Notes under the pieces: generated by a model
What the model saw: only the letters and a program-made list of their open reading frames with translations
What the model was told of the DNA's origin: nothing
Databases searched by the model: none
Origin: Liquidambar formosana
Lineage: Eukaryota > Streptophyta > Magnoliopsida > Saxifragales > Altingiaceae
Length of the DNA: 64,000 nucleotides
Direction: 5' to 3'
Assembly: GCA_039720395.1 (NCBI GenBank)
Contig: CM077833.1
Span: 19,343,133-19,407,132 of the forward strand
In this document: in pieces, positions 1 to 12,161 of the stretch
Numbering within the stretch: the first letter of the stretch is position 1
Layout of the letters: every line of letters begins with the position of its first letter
Translations under genes and position numbers: made by a program

Positions 1-654
1 TGGATCTTCCAGCTCCAGGTTTTCTGCTATCTGTCCTCCCTCTAACAACTAAACCCTCCGCCTGAGAGTCGTTGCTAGGAGCCTTCTTCCTTTGTTCGTT
101 GGAGAGAAGCGTTGCTGTAACTTCATCGTATTCGATGGTATCCTTCCCGTAGAGCAAAGTTGTGACTAAATGCTCATACGAGTCTGGAAGTGAGGACAAT
201 AGAATTAGGGCTTTGTCTTCGTCTTCTAACTTAACATCTATGTTTAGTAGTTCAGAGAAGGTTCTACTAAACTCGTTAAGATGGTCATGCATTGATGTGC
301 CTTCCTTTATGCGAAACGTGTAGAGTTGTTTCTTCAGGTACAGTCGGCTGGTTAGAGATTTTGTCATGTAGAGACTCTCCAGCTTTAACCAAATTGTCGC
401 AGCTGATTTCTCATGCATAACATTGTACATAATCTCTTTCATCAAACACAACCGAATGGTACTGCATGCTTGGAGATCGTAGTCTTCGCAGTCTTCATCA
501 GACATATCTGAAGGCTTACCCTTCAGTGCTTTGTGTAGTCCTTGCTGAATAAGGACATCCCTGACTTGGACTTGCCATAGTCCAAAATTGTTCTTCCCGT
601 CGAATTTCTCCACCTCGAACTTGGCGTTCGACACCTTTGCAAGTTTTGCTGCCA
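1..654 (-). CDS. Copia retrotransposon gag (UBN2 type), partial
   Basis: The minus-strand frame starts at an ATG 26 bases inside the primer-binding site and stays open for about 218 codons to the left edge, so the C-terminus, zinc knuckle and pol lie outside. The N-terminus contains KFDGKNNFGLWQ, the usual start of Ty1/Copia gag in plants, followed by the helical UBN2/gag segment (LYMTKSLTSRLYLKKQLY, then LLSSLPDSYEHLV). Gag builds the cytoplasmic particle in which the element's RNA is reverse transcribed. No frameshift or stop is seen, which is unusual here because most other element genes in the window are broken. Identification as Copia gag is secure; sublineage (Tork-like) is a guess. Confidence 0.9.
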
Positions 655-679
655 TCTTTTCAAAAAAAAAAAAACCTTG

Positions 680-691
680 GCTCTGATACCA
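680..691 (-). other. Copia primer-binding site (initiator Met-tRNA)
   Basis: Read on the minus strand it is TGGTATCAGAGC, the exact complement of the 3' end of plant initiator tRNA-Met used by Copia elements to prime minus-strand DNA synthesis. It lies three bases downstream of the LTR end and upstream of the gag start. Confidence 0.92.
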
Positions 692-694
692 ATT

Positions 695-1299
695 TGTTGC
701 GGAAATTAGTCCCAAGGATTGAATTGAAAATCACCACAATGGCAAATTTGCACACTCAAATGAGAAATTAAAGAAATAAATAAAGAACAATCACTTAACA
801 CACAAAGCAATTTAACGTGGTTCGGCTAATGCCTACATCCACGGGATAACGATCAGAAAGTTTCACTATGAAAACAAAGAGTACAAGCAAATTACAAGAA
901 AGTGGTTTCACACTCTCACGTACTCTCACCCGTTGGATAGACACACCTCACAAATATTTTGTATATCTCTTTCCCGAATGCAACTCTTTGCAATTCACCC
1001 TCTTTATACCAAATGGTTGTCCAAGTCCCCTTTTAATAGTCAAAAAAAGGGGCTTACTTCCATAAGATAAGAGTTCAGGACAAAATATTCAAAGGACCTA
1101 AAGATATAGGTTGGCTAGAAAGTCTCCACCATAGGTACAAAAGTCACCTACCCATTTAATGAAAGTAAGACTTTCTTTCCTCAACAAAGAAATTGGTTCT
1201 CCTTTTAAGACTTTCTTTCCTCAGCAAAGAAATTGGTTCTCCTTTCACCAGACTTCAAGAGAGGCATGTGAGGGGTGGCGCCGAATTTCGGCCAGCACA
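695..1299 (-). mobile_element. 5' LTR of the Copia element
   Basis: On the minus strand the block begins TGTGCTGGCCGAAATTCGGC and ends CAACA, so it has TG...CA ends, and it directly abuts the primer-binding site. A TATAAAG motif (1002-1008, minus) sits in mid-LTR where U3 would end. The inferred length is 605 bp. The outer boundary is set only by the TG terminus because the second LTR is outside the window. Confidence 0.75.
1167..1246. repeat. 40-bp tandem duplication inside the Copia LTR
   Basis: Two adjacent 40-bp units (1167-1206, 1207-1246) differ at only one or two positions and contain CTTTCTTTCCTCA. In the minus-strand LTR they lie in U3, where short tandem repeats often act as enhancer-like elements; that role is inference. 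Confidence 0.85.
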
Positions 1300-2480
1300 T
1301 GCAATTCAATTAATATAGTTATATGCAGATTTCAAAGAATTCGGCTCTGAGATTTTGCTGGCCACAATCGAGCCACAAATTCAACAGGATGAGACAAATT
1401 GTGTGGAAAGTTATAACCCAGTGGGGACATCGTGTGGAATGGTGTAATCTAGTGAGGACCACATCGTGGCAATCAAATCATCAGCAAGATGGACCAATGC
1501 CCGCTTTACACGCCGAAACACATTAAAATCGAATCAGATTAGGGCAATTTAAGGCCACAGAAAGTGGTTAATTTATTTAACGAAAAAATTAGACTTTTTT
1601 TTTTTTCACTGAAGAGTGAAGACCAATTTTAGGGAATTGGCCCTGGAATCACAATTTCAATTTCATAACAGAACTACTAGAATCACAGTTGAGGGCCTCA
1701 ATTCGATCTAACTCTCACCTCCCGGTTCTAGGCCAAATTTTGTGTTTCCAATTGGGCCAATAATGTCCTTTCAGGCACTTTCTTGTTTAAGAGGTAAAGA
1801 AAGGAGACCAGAGACCTTGACCCAAGTGTGAAACAAATGCAAGTCAAGGTCTTCCACCCACAAAACCATCCTACTTATGAAAAAGATGGTTTCCAGTGAG
1901 GCACATGCATTAGAGATTGGTGACAAAAAGACCTTGACGTACCAAAGCGTGGGACAGACGCAAGTCTTCCACGGACGAAACCATCCTCGGTCATCACTTG
2001 TGAAAAAAATAATAGCCATGGTAGAATCATTCTTAACAAATAAAGCTGGAAAATTCTATGGTACCAAAAAAATAAAATTAAAAAAAAATTGATTATATTT
2101 TGTAATAACTAGTCACATTTGCAGTAATCGATTACTAAAAAATATGATCAAATTATCAAAAAATGTGATCAATTAGTCCTGTAGCATATATGCGTCAATT
2201 TCATAAGGTTAATTAAGCCTAACACTGTAATTTGAAAACCAACTTAGAGCAAAGTAACACTGTAAAACGCATGTATATGTGTTGCAAGTTTACAGGCAGG
2301 CAACATCCAAAAAACGCGTCTTTTTTTCTACAAGGAGATGAGACAAAGACCATCCTCATTTCTCTTCCCCACGAAAGTGATGGGAGTGAGCCCAAATGAC
2401 TTTTCCTAGCACCAAGTCTTTTGAATAACTTATTATGAAAAGATATCAAAGAATTAAAAAAAAAAAAATAAATAATCATA
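1300..2480. repeat. Relic upstream units of the receptor-kinase family
   Basis: No gene is seen. 1383-1535 resembles a unit that recurs near 35.6, 37.9, 43.7 and 61.2 kb (core GACAAATTGTNTGGAAAGTT). 1775-2035 holds two tandem copies of a second unit, with the core CCTTGACCCAAGTGTGAAAC followed by CAAGTCTTCCAC, also present near 35.2, 37.2, 43.2, 51.6 and 59.9 kb. Both units are promoter-side pieces of the duplicated receptor-kinase block. The rest is AT-rich upstream sequence of copy A. Confidence 0.7.
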
Positions 2481-2541
2481 GGTGATCCAGAAGCCTACAA
2501 ATAGAGATGTAAACCACCGGGTGCTATACATAACAAAAACC

Positions 2542-5500
2542 ATGGGATCATCAACCTTGGAAAGGGTACTCTCTCATGTCTCCTTGGCCCTTTTGGTTAT
2601 GTTTGTTTCTTCACACACTATCACGTCTGCTTCTGCTTCTACTAGAGAAGTTGATGCTCTTCTCAATTGGAAAGCCAACCTTCAGAACCAAACTCATTCC
2701 CTCCTACCTACATGGACCCTTCTTCCCAACAATGCTACCAATTCGTCTACACAGCTCAAAGCAGAAACCACTCCATGCAAGTGGTTTGGAATATTTTGCA
2801 ACAATGCAGGAAGCGTCGTCAAAATAAATCTCACAAATTCTGGTTTAAATGGTACGCTTCTTCACTTTTCATTCTCATCTTTCCCCAATCTTGCTTGTAT
2901 TGATATCAGCATGAACCACCTCTTTGGTGCCATCCCGCCTCAGATTAGTTCTCTCTCCAAACTCATCTATCTTGACCTTTCCATCAATCAGTTTTCTGGG
3001 AAAATCCCATCAGAAATTGGCTTGCTAACAAATCTTCAGGTTTTGCACCTGGTTGAAAATCAGTTAAGCGGTTCAATTCCGAAGGAAATAGGTCAATTAA
3101 GCTCTTTAACTGAGCTTGCTTTGTACTCCAACTTCCTGGAGGGCTCCATTCCTACCTCTTTGGGTAATTTGAGTAACTTGGCTTATTTGTATCTCTATGA
3201 AAATCAACTCTCTGGTTCAATTCCTCTAGAAATTGGAAATCTCTCCAATCTTATTGAACTTTACATTGATAGCAACCATCTAACAGGTCCAATCCCGTAC
3301 ACCGTAGGAAAATTGTCAAAGCTAACCGTGTTGCACTTGTTCAACAACACACTTTCTGGTCCCATTCCCTTTGAGATTGGAAAGTTGAACTCTCTCACCG
3401 ATTTGAGCCTTTATTCGAACAATTTGACTGGTTCAATCCCAACATCATTAGGAGATCTGAGCTACCTAACCCTTTTGCATCTGTATGAAAATAAACTTTC
3501 TGGCACCATTCCTGAAGAGATAGGAAACTTGAAGTCCATGGTTGATCTGGAATTGAGCCAGAATAAGCTCAATGGTTCTATCCCTGCTTCATTTGGCAAT
3601 TTGGGCAACTTGGAAATCTTATTCCTCCGCGACAACCAACTTTCTGGTACCATTCCTCAAGAAATAGGGAACCTGATGAAGTTGGTTCAACTAGAATTGG
3701 ACACAAACCAGTTGAATGGCTATTTGCCCAAAAATATTTGCAAAGGTAAAGTGCTAGAAAGGTTCACCGTAAACAACAACAATCTCAAAGGTCTAATCCC
3801 CAAGAGCTTGAGAAACTGCACAAGCTTGACCAGATTTCGGCTCAATAGGAACCAACTCACAGGACATCTATCTGAAGCATTTGGTGTCTATCCAAACCTC
3901 ACATTCTTGGATCTAAGCTACAATGATTTTTATGGTGACCTTTCCCAAATTTTGGGAAGGATCCCACAATTGGCATCCCTATGCATCGCGGGAAACAATA
4001 TTACTGGTAGCATACCACCTGAGATTGGAAACTCAACTAAACTTGGTTTACTTGATCTTTCCTCAAATCAATTAGTTGGAGAGATACCAAAGGAATTCAA
4101 AGAGTTGAATTCTTTGCTAACTTTGATTTTGAGTGATAACCATCTTTCTGGTGAGATACCTCTTGAACTTGGATCACTGAATGATCTAACGGTTCTTGAC
4201 CTATCAAAAAACAGATTGAGTGGGTCAATACCAGGAAATCTAGGGGACTGCTTGAAGCTACATAACTTGAATTTGAGCAACAACAAATTTAGTGAAGAAA
4301 TTCCAGTTCAGATGGGTAAGTTATTTCAGTTGTCCCTGCTAGATCTGAGTTATAACTCACTCACAGGAGTGATACCATCGGAAATCGGAGACTTATGGAG
4401 CTTGGAGATGTTGAATATCTCCCACAATTACCTCTCTGGTTCCATTCCGCCAAGTTTTGAAAGTATGCATGGCTTGGTGCGCATTGATATGTCCGGCAAT
4501 GGGTTGGAAGGTCCCGTTCCCAACACCAAAGTCTTTCGAGATGCTCCCGAAGCATTATTTGGAAATAAAGCGTTGTGTGGCAATGTTCTACTACTACTAC
4601 CCTGCTATACTCATGTCACGCCCTAACTCGGAGAGTCGACACGTGGATAAAAGTCAAAGTAGAAAGGTGTACACATGAATAAGTCAGAGTATAAAAGTTG
4701 CGGAAGACTTGGTCAAATCCACGTGTTTTGTTTTTTTTTTTTTTTAAATAATAATGGTGCCAGCTCATCAATAATACCCAAATAATTAACATGAAATGTT
4801 ATGCTCACACATCATGCCCATAATAATATATGATCCCAAAATAATGCCAACATCCCTGACACATAGGCTAGATTCAAACTATACAAAGTTCAGTAAGTAG
4901 TAATTGTAATAACAATAACAATAATAATAATGTCTACGCAACAAAATAGCACAGTCTCTATGCAATGCACGTGCATCTATCCTCATCCATGACTATGCTA
5001 GTACGTGACCTTCTAGATCCAATTCCTCAGTTCATGCAACTAGGCATCCGCCATCGGCGAACCCTCACTCATCACCTGATCATCTGAAATAATAATAGGA
5101 TGAGCTGCGAAGCCCAATAGGAAATATGTGTGGATTTTATACAATTAATATATGTGCAGATACATGGTATATAAATTAAAATCATTTAATAACTCAAAAT
5201 CAAATATCAGTCACAAATCAGTACTTTGTGTGGGTTTTAAGTTAATTTCCCCAAAAATTCTCATAGTATCTCAAATTCCCAAGACTATGGGATCAAACCA
5301 TGCATCAACCGTCGCTGATCACAGGTCACATCGTCACGTCAACCCTCGGCTCAGCTAAGCACGAAAATAGCCAACACCTGCGCAGCGTTCTTCCTCGAGG
5401 GCTTTAGGGTCTTTCACCCAAGGGCACTTTACCCTGCTTGCTATTCGCAAAGTATTCTCAACGCAGGACACCACGCCCTTGTGATGCCCCCACCCGTTTG

Positions 5501-6825
5501 ATGCATACCAAGACCCAAGGTCCACAAATCCAGTATGTTTAAAACATTTTCCATCATTCATATAAATATCCGAGTGTCCAAAAGTATCCATAAACACATT
5601 TGATAAATTTCTGGAATTTTAGTAACATTTCTAAAGCATTTCCAAGTAAACAACATTTATAAAGCATTTTTCTATAATCTAAGTATCATGAAAATTCCAC
5701 ACATTTAACAGATATTTCACAATAACATTTAAACAAGTATATAACCATATATCTTTAAGCAACACTATAAAACAGTAGTATCAGATGCTATATTGAAGGA
5801 TTCCCTAAATTTTGAACAAGTAATAAAAATATTTGGCCATAAATAAGTGGGAAAATCCAACAATATCATTAAGGCATTTAAAATCACATTTATAAAATAA
5901 CACCATATTAAATGTAAAGAAGCCACATTTCCTACCTCAATCGCGAGCAATACCAATCCAAAACCACATGATAGACACTGACAATGAGAATGCAGCGTTA
6001 ATGCTTCCTAGGGTCCTCCTGAGGACCGATAAAATCTGATAATTATGCATACGTAATATTTAGGTAAATTTCAAAGTAAATATAACATACTCAAAAATTA
6101 CTATTGGCCTTCTAACAGTGAACTATGGTCCCAAAATGATCAAAATAATTTTTAAAACACTCTCTATAATTTCCGGGAATTTCTCATAATTTTTGGGAAT
6201 TTTCTGTAATTTTTGGAATTTTTTGGAATTTTTTAATAAATATTAATTTGGCCAAAAAGTCAAACTACAGTCAAACTTGGTCAAAATGGTCAACTAAGGG
6301 TCCCACATGGTAGGGCCCGCCAAGACGAGTCCAACGGTCAAATTTGGGGTTCATATGATTATCATATGGCTTTTAAATGCATGAGAACACGGTAAGGTAT
6401 ATGGATGCACCCACACAGGATCATAGACCTATGGGGTCATCTTCAACCTCCCGCAGGTTGAATTGTGTAACCCGGTTACACCGTGTGTTCAACGGGCCAA
6501 CTTCGACGATTAATATCTCCCTCGTTTCTTAACCGTTTTCAGTGATTCAAGTGTCAAATCGAAGCTCACGCGGAGTACTACGTACGAATATAAATTTTTC
6601 ATTCAAAATCCTATAAAATCATATTCGTTTTTAAGCCTAAAGTTTCGGGTTTTCATGATCCAAAATTCTGAAATTTCTAAATCTTCAACCTACGGTCAAT
6701 TTCTCTGAAATTTGATACTACCATGGTGTTCTTTGGTCCCAAAAACATAAAATACGATCATCCTTTCTAAGAATAACATAAGAAAATAAAATTACATATA
6801 CATATGAATATACACAGTACGTGAC

Positions 6826-6856
<31 letters not shown>

Positions 6857-8463
6857 CAACAATAGAGGAGGTGAGGTTTTTACCTCACTAAAAAACCTCA
6901 CTAAGAGAGCTCCACGAAATCAGCCAAAAATCTCCACAAGACGACTCTCTTTCTCCTCTGTTCTCTCTCAGTTTCTCTCTCTCTCTGTTCCTCTTTCCCT
7001 AACTCTCTGTCTCGGGTCCCTCTATACATATATATATACACTCATTTGAACCAGATGCAAATGGGAACAGAGATGGGAGTCAAGGTGAGTTGGTGCGGCT
7101 GAAGTATGGCCTCTTAATTGCTGAAGGAAAAACAGGCCGGGGGTTATTATGGGTTGCAGAGTTGCAGGAAGAAAATTGACCGGGAAGGGTTAGGCTTGCA
7201 GAATAGGGGAGGAAAGTGGGTAGCCCGTTCACATTCATCTCCATGGTTGTGTATGGTGTGGTTGAGTGTATGGTTTTATGCTTATGGTGAAGTTGCACAC
7301 ATAGGATCAAAATAAATATTATATATATATTTATAAAATTCAGGTCATCACAACTCATATCCCCAAAAAGGGCCACAAAGTCATCTTTCTCATCATGTTT
7401 CCCGTTTTCGTAGCACTTCTATTTTTATTTCTGTTGATTGGAATTTTCTTCACTTCTAGACGACGAAGAAAGATAAATCACCAAACACGAGAATGTGAAA
7501 TACAGAGTAAAGATCTGTTTTCAATCTCAACTTTTGATGGACGAATAATGTATGGTGAAATCATCAAAGCAACTAATGATTTTGATGCCATATATTGCAT
7601 TGGAAAGGGAAGATCTGGAAGTGTTTACAAAGCAAAGCTGCCATCAACTAATATTGTAGCCGTGAAGAAACTCCACCCGTTGCCTAATGGTGAGACGGCA
7701 GATCAAAAAGGTTTCATAAATGAGGTAAGGGCATTAACAGAAATACGGCATCGGAATATTGTGAAACTTTATGGTTTCTGTTCACATGCACGACACTCGT
7801 TTTTGGTTTATGAGTACCTCGATAGGGGCAGCTTGGCCACAATTCTGAGCACAGAAGAAGAAGCAAAAGAATTGGACTGGACTAAGAGGGCGAATGTTAT
7901 CAAAGGTGTGGCTCACGCCTTGTCTTACATGCATCATGATTGCTCACCACCAATTGTTCATCGGGACATATCAAGCAAAAATATTTTGCTAGATTCGGAG
8001 TATGAGGCTTGTGTTTCTGACTCATCCAATTGGTCTACGCTTGCAGGCACATATGGATATTTTGCTCCAGGTAATTTATTTCACTATTTTCTTTAGTTAA
8101 CATAGAGCATGAGCCATAAATGCATAATTTTATTTATCTTTCTTTTCGCAGAGCTTGCTTACACAACGAAGGTTACTGAAAAATGTGATGTGTATAGTTT
8201 TGGGGTGTTAGCACTGGAAGTGATCAATGGAAAGCATCTAGGCGATCTTATCTCCAATCTAACATCTGCACCAGCAATCAATCGAGGACAAGCAACTAAA
8301 AGATGTGTTTGACCAACGTCTTTCACCTCCAACACTTCAAGTTGAGGTTGAGCTGATATACATCATCAAGCTGGCAATTGGATGCTTACATGTCAATCCA
8401 CTATATCGTCCAACCATGCAAATCGTTTCTCAGGCGTTATCAGCCCAAATCTCACCTTCTTAG
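2542..8463 (+). pseudogene. LRR receptor-like kinase copy A, split by a solo LTR
   Basis: This is a MIK2-like (LRR-XII) plasma-membrane receptor kinase. The start is the ATG at 2542 (AAAACCATGG, matching copy B), not the in-frame ATG 20 codons upstream. It shows a signal peptide (residues about 1-32), an LRR N-cap with CKWFGIFC, and about 23 LRRs. The extracellular part is interrupted after codon 690 by the LTR at 4614-7352; without the insertion the frame continues into the PKKG segment, a membrane helix (ALLFLFLLIGIFF) and the kinase. The kinase keeps GKGRSGSVYKA, VAVKKL and HRDISSKN. It has lost ten residues including FG of DFG (VSD then SSNW near 8020), and exon 2 has a frameshift near 8300 giving a stop before its original stop at 8461. 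The intron is 8071-8151. Non-functional as a receptor. Confidence 0.9.
4614..7352. mobile_element. Solo LTR (2.74 kb) inserted in receptor-kinase copy A
   Basis: The block starts TGTCACGCCC and ends TCATCACA (TG...CA) and is flanked by the direct repeat ACTCA (4609-4613 and 7353-7357), the 5-bp target duplication of an LTR retrotransposon integrase. Removing the element and one repeat restores the reading frame. No internal direct repeat, primer-binding site or pol-like frame is seen, so it is best read as a solo LTR left by LTR-LTR recombination. It contains a (TA)n tract (6826-6853) followed by a CT-rich leader-like stretch (6945-7020). The TGTCAC-type end is typical of plant Gypsy LTRs; the lineage is not determined. 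Confidence 0.88.
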
Positions 8464-9345
8464 GGCCATCCACATTACTTTTCATGGACAATTACTAGTA
8501 ACTAGTAACCAACTGCTTGTTCAACATATTGTACTGCCTTGAATACCTTTTTTTTTTTTTTTTTTTTATTTAAATTTTTGTTCACCTGGGGGGTGAGGGC
8601 CTCTGGGGTTCTGTTGTTGGGTTCTCGTCCTTTTGGCAGTTGGTCCTTTTTGTTGTTTGGCTTGTTGGCCTCGTCTCTAAGTGTTTTGCTTGTTTTTAAC
8701 TCTGTCTATCAATGAAGTTCTTTCCTTTTAAGTTTTAACCCAAAAAAAGAAAAGAAAAAGATCTATTTATATATAGTTTGATAGTAATAGCATTGAGATT
8801 GCCGTGGATTATCTCAATTGTCTTTCACAAGCAGTGGTGCTCATTTAGTTCTTATCCCAAGTGCTTGCTTATAAGATTAAGTCTCTACAAATTACAGAAC
8901 TCAAATGATGTAATCCTCTTAACCAAACTCTTTACTCTAATGATTGATAAGATTACTCTCACAACTTACTGCTACAAGCTTACAGCCCATCTAAAGGGAT
9001 TGAGAACTTGCCAAGGAAGCCATATTCAATAACTAAACTGAGAAGTGCTTTTCCCCTGCCACAGTTTATTAGTTGAGAAAATGTAAAGGAGGGAAGAGAT
9101 AAAATGGATAAAAAGCTCATACATTCATACCCAAATTGATTGGTAAGGAAAGTAAAAGACATCAAATTTGAAGCACAAAGACCAAATATTGATCACAAAA
9201 TTTATGCCCTTAGCACACCAAAAAAAATAAAATAAAATAAAAGAGCAGAAAATTTATGCAAAAAGAAAAAAAGAATGTTTTTATATATGTATCACTATTT
9301 TTTTCTTCCATGAGATGTTGGATGCTTGAATCTATCTAAAAAGGT
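8464..9345. repeat. 3' flank of copy A, collinear with the flank of copy C
   Basis: Apart from the insertion at 8547-8760, this stretch aligns by eye with 54799-55607: both contain CTAATGATTGATAA, GAAAATGTAAA and GAAGCACAAAGACCAAA in the same order. The duplication unit of the cluster therefore extends at least 0.8 kb past the stop codon. No gene is seen. Confidence 0.8.
8547..8760 (+). mobile_element. Probable 5'-truncated LINE 3' end
   Basis: The segment is absent from the collinear flank of copy C. It is a 214-bp non-coding piece ending in an A-rich tail (CCCAAAAAAAGAAAAGAAAAAG region) preceded by CTATCAATGAAGTTCTTTCC, which resembles the 3' UTR ends of plant L1-like elements. A T-rich tract marks its 5' junction. 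No clear target duplication was found, so the class is tentative. Confidence 0.45.
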
Positions 9346-10135
9346 TGATGGTAATTTTGAACAATAATTTTGGGGGCAGAGGGGTTGAAGTTGCTAGCAG
9401 CCTAAGTGCCTGTTTGGGATAGCTTCAGAGTAGAATCAGAAGTAGAATCAAAAACTGAATCAGAAGCTGAATCAGAATCAGGGGGGAGGCAGCTTAAGTA
9501 AATTGGCCTCAAAATCTCTTTTGGACTTACAATCACTTTTCTCACTTTTTATCCAAACACTCTTAAAAGTGATTATGGGCCATCATAAGAGATTTTGGGC
9601 TTCCCAGAATCTCATCCAAACAGGCACTACAACTGTTGAGACTATGAATTATTTAGTCTTTTTTCTTTCTTTTTTTTTCCTTATACATAAAGAAATTTGA
9701 TTAACCACTACCTTTTGACTAACCACTGCTAAAGAAAGAATGTAACACCTTTTGATCCCGTTGGAGTATTTTAATAAAAACACCGCACACAGTTTTTCTT
9801 ACCTTGTTCTTGTCCCACAACTAGTAAACATGAGAAAAGTTTACCATGGGCTCCTGGGGTGGTAATGAGATTGAAACTACCAAAGGCTTATCATTTTACC
9901 TTTTTTTCCTCTACTCTCCATTGCTTTCCCTTTCGTCACGATAGCTAATAATGGAAATCTCATTTCATTATACATACCCCAATTCCAACCAAAATGACTA
10001 AGGAAAAAAAATTTTATACCAATTATAATTTGATGCTGCCTCAATTTTGAATGCTTGAATAGACGTAGAAAGGTTCATTATAATTCCGAATAATAATTTT
10101 GGGGCCGACGGGTAGAAGATGTCGGCGGCCTAAAA
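9329..10135. repeat. Imperfect duplication pair about 730 bp apart
   Basis: 9329-9404 and 10061-10135 share GAATAATAATTTTGGGG-like cores and end in the same CGGCCTAA/CAGCCTAA motif. The related beginning near 55575 places this at the edge of the receptor-kinase 3' flank. Between them lie the MITE at 9405-9628 and AT-rich sequence without a gene. Confidence 0.5.
9405..9628. mobile_element. MITE with AGTGCCTGTTTGG terminal inverted repeats
   Basis: The ends are inverted copies (AGTGCCTGTTTGG... and ...CCAAACAGGCACT), 224 bp apart, with no coding capacity. The nearest flanking triplets are TAA and TAC, so a 3-bp PIF/Harbinger-type target duplication with one change is possible but not clean. 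Confidence 0.7.
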
Positions 10136-10582
10136 TTCTTTAAGGTTAATTTGTTTGGAGTCTCAAGCAATAAATTTAATTTTTGGTTATAAGTAAAGAA
10201 ATTTTATTAATAACTCCAACAGGGAAATTTACAACACACTTCAATCCTTTATAAGAATTCCCATTGATTCAGTTGGTTGATGGTGCAAAAAGAAAATAAA
10301 TAAATAAATATTTCTGATAGGCAACCAAAAATGATGGACTGCAGCAGCAGATAACATCCTTTTCGTGAAATGAATTGAAAATTGCGAAATCCCATGAGGG
10401 TACGTTTGGGAACATGGATTTGGGGGATGGATTTGGATTTGAACCTCCCAAATCCAAATCTCTTGTTTGGCTTTCTAAAATGAGGGGGGATTTGGATTTG
10501 AGCCAAATCCACAGTGGATTTGAGTGCCCAAAATCAGTGGAATTGAAATAACACCAGAATAGGCGTTATTTAGAAATCCATC

Positions 10583-11333
10583 ATGAACCGAGGCTCTACC
10601 ATCAACCCCGACGCCACCTTCGATCCTCGGCCTTCTCATCGAATAATGTCAGGTAAGGCTGGTAATCCATTCTATCCCTCCCGTTTTCTCTCTACTCCTT
10701 GAAAGTTGAAAGTATATACTCTCTCCCATATATATATCTCACCTACCTCGATGGCCGACGATTGTGACAGCGGCGGTGACATCGACGGCGACAAGTATTG
10801 TAAGTTTATATTGGTAACCATGTACTGGTTCTCTTTTATTTGGCTTTATATTTCTCAATTTGAGGACTTCCTCATTGCTTATCATCCTATGCTTGCAAAA
10901 GGTTTTTTTTTTTTTTTTTTGGGTGTTTTTTTCCCTTTCTTATTATTCTGTAAATTTTCCTTTTCAAGTTGATCACTCATCAATGGGTTGTGACTTGTGA
11001 GCAAAGGTTCTTATTCTAAGATTCAAATATATTACCAAGTGTTGTTCATCTTTTGTTCATGCTTGAAGATGTACACAACATGTGTTTGATGAAAGTTTTG
11101 TGAGAAGTCAATGTTCTGATTTTTTGTGGTTCCATCATCTCTACACAATTTTTGGGGTCAAATAGAATGTCCCACAATACAAGCCAAGAATTAATAGAGG
11201 AAACTCAACCCACATTGGAATGCTGAGTGGCAATGGACCATATAGCTCCTCCCCAGCTGGTCATAATCCCAATTCAGCTGCAACAGCCAGGAACTCAACC
11301 ACAAATGAGGATTTGCTGTGTCTCAGTTCATAG
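10583..11333 (+). other. Exon-like fragments of an unrecognised gene
   Basis: Three islands look coding. 10583-10652 opens MNRGSTINPDATFDPRP and ends at a donor (AG/GTAAGG). 10751-10799 opens MADDCDSGGDIDGDKY and ends at GTAAGT. 11169-11333 reads VPQYKPRINRGNSTHIG and runs open to a TAG. The family is not recognised, and joining the obvious splice sites of the second and third islands creates a stop, so they do not form one working transcript as read. They may be leftovers of an old gene or captured exons. Codon-like GC content in the first two islands is the main support. Confidence 0.3.
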
Positions 11334-11611
11334 AAAGTAATGTCTCCATGACTGGGCAGCAAGTTGGTTTTGTTTGCTTTTTTATTTGTCTGCTATAACT
11401 AATCTTGTTTGGTATCAAAACATGGCTTTCTTTGGGGGTTCAGTAACATCATTTCAAAAGTTGGGGAGTTAATTTTTATGTAAGATGTGAAAGTGAAGCA
11501 TTTATGAAGACCAGGACCTGTTTGGTTCCATCATTAGCACATGATCCCCTACGCTATCATTTTCGGACATTTGAAGTCCTGTATACTTATCTAATAATAA
11601 TTGTATATACT

Positions 11612-12161
11612 CGTTCACACTAAAAATGTTGCGGGCGTGCCAAGGCTCGAAAGCTTAAAGATCATGTGACCACGACCCCACAGCACCTCCTAGGCCGTTG
11701 AATTCAAGTCCGTTGGCCTCAAATGCCTATTTGGTCACTGTTTGCGATTGTGATTGAAATATAGATCAGGCAATTAACGAGAGATAGGGGTTCTTCTCTC
11801 TGTGGTTCGAAATTAAGCTGTGATTTTAACTTAAACTAATGTCTAATGCAAACAGAATTTACCACAATGTATTTGAAAGAATTGCAAAGAAAAGTACTTT
11901 GTTTACTGAATAAAACTTACAGAAATCAGCAAAGTGTTCAGATTGAAGTCCGATCCAAGCATGAAACGAGCAAGATTGCTAAGAAGCTATTAACAGAATT
12001 AAATTTGAGAAAAGCTAAGAAGCTAAGTTGAATGTAAATTGGATTTCCTGAGTAGGATTTGTGTGTTGGTTGTGGAACCCCTTCTTTGGTCTTCTCCCTT
12101 GTCCTTTATACAGTATCAAGCCCTACGTATGCGTCTTCCTTGTAGCAACTGCCATGGCGTT
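11612..12161 (-). repeat. 3' LTR of the Tat element, truncated
   Basis: The 550 bp align without gaps to 21855-22404. The first base is C where the partner has T (lost TG/CA terminus on the plus strand). Identity stops abruptly at GCCATGGCGTT, after which this side enters the antisense gene and the partner LTR continues for another 236 bp. A deletion has therefore removed the internal end of this LTR, the polypurine tract and the 5' part of the antisense gene. Confidence 0.88.

Noticed and set aside
2482..2541. Upstream in-frame ATG as the start of receptor copy A.
   Set aside because: The paralog starts at the later AACCATGG context; the extra 20 codons would precede the signal peptide and hide it.
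11846..12031. Identical 61-residue frames in 11846-12031 and 22089-22274, which look like a duplicated small gene.
   Set aside because: Both lie in the paired LTRs of the Tat element; the identity reflects LTR identity.
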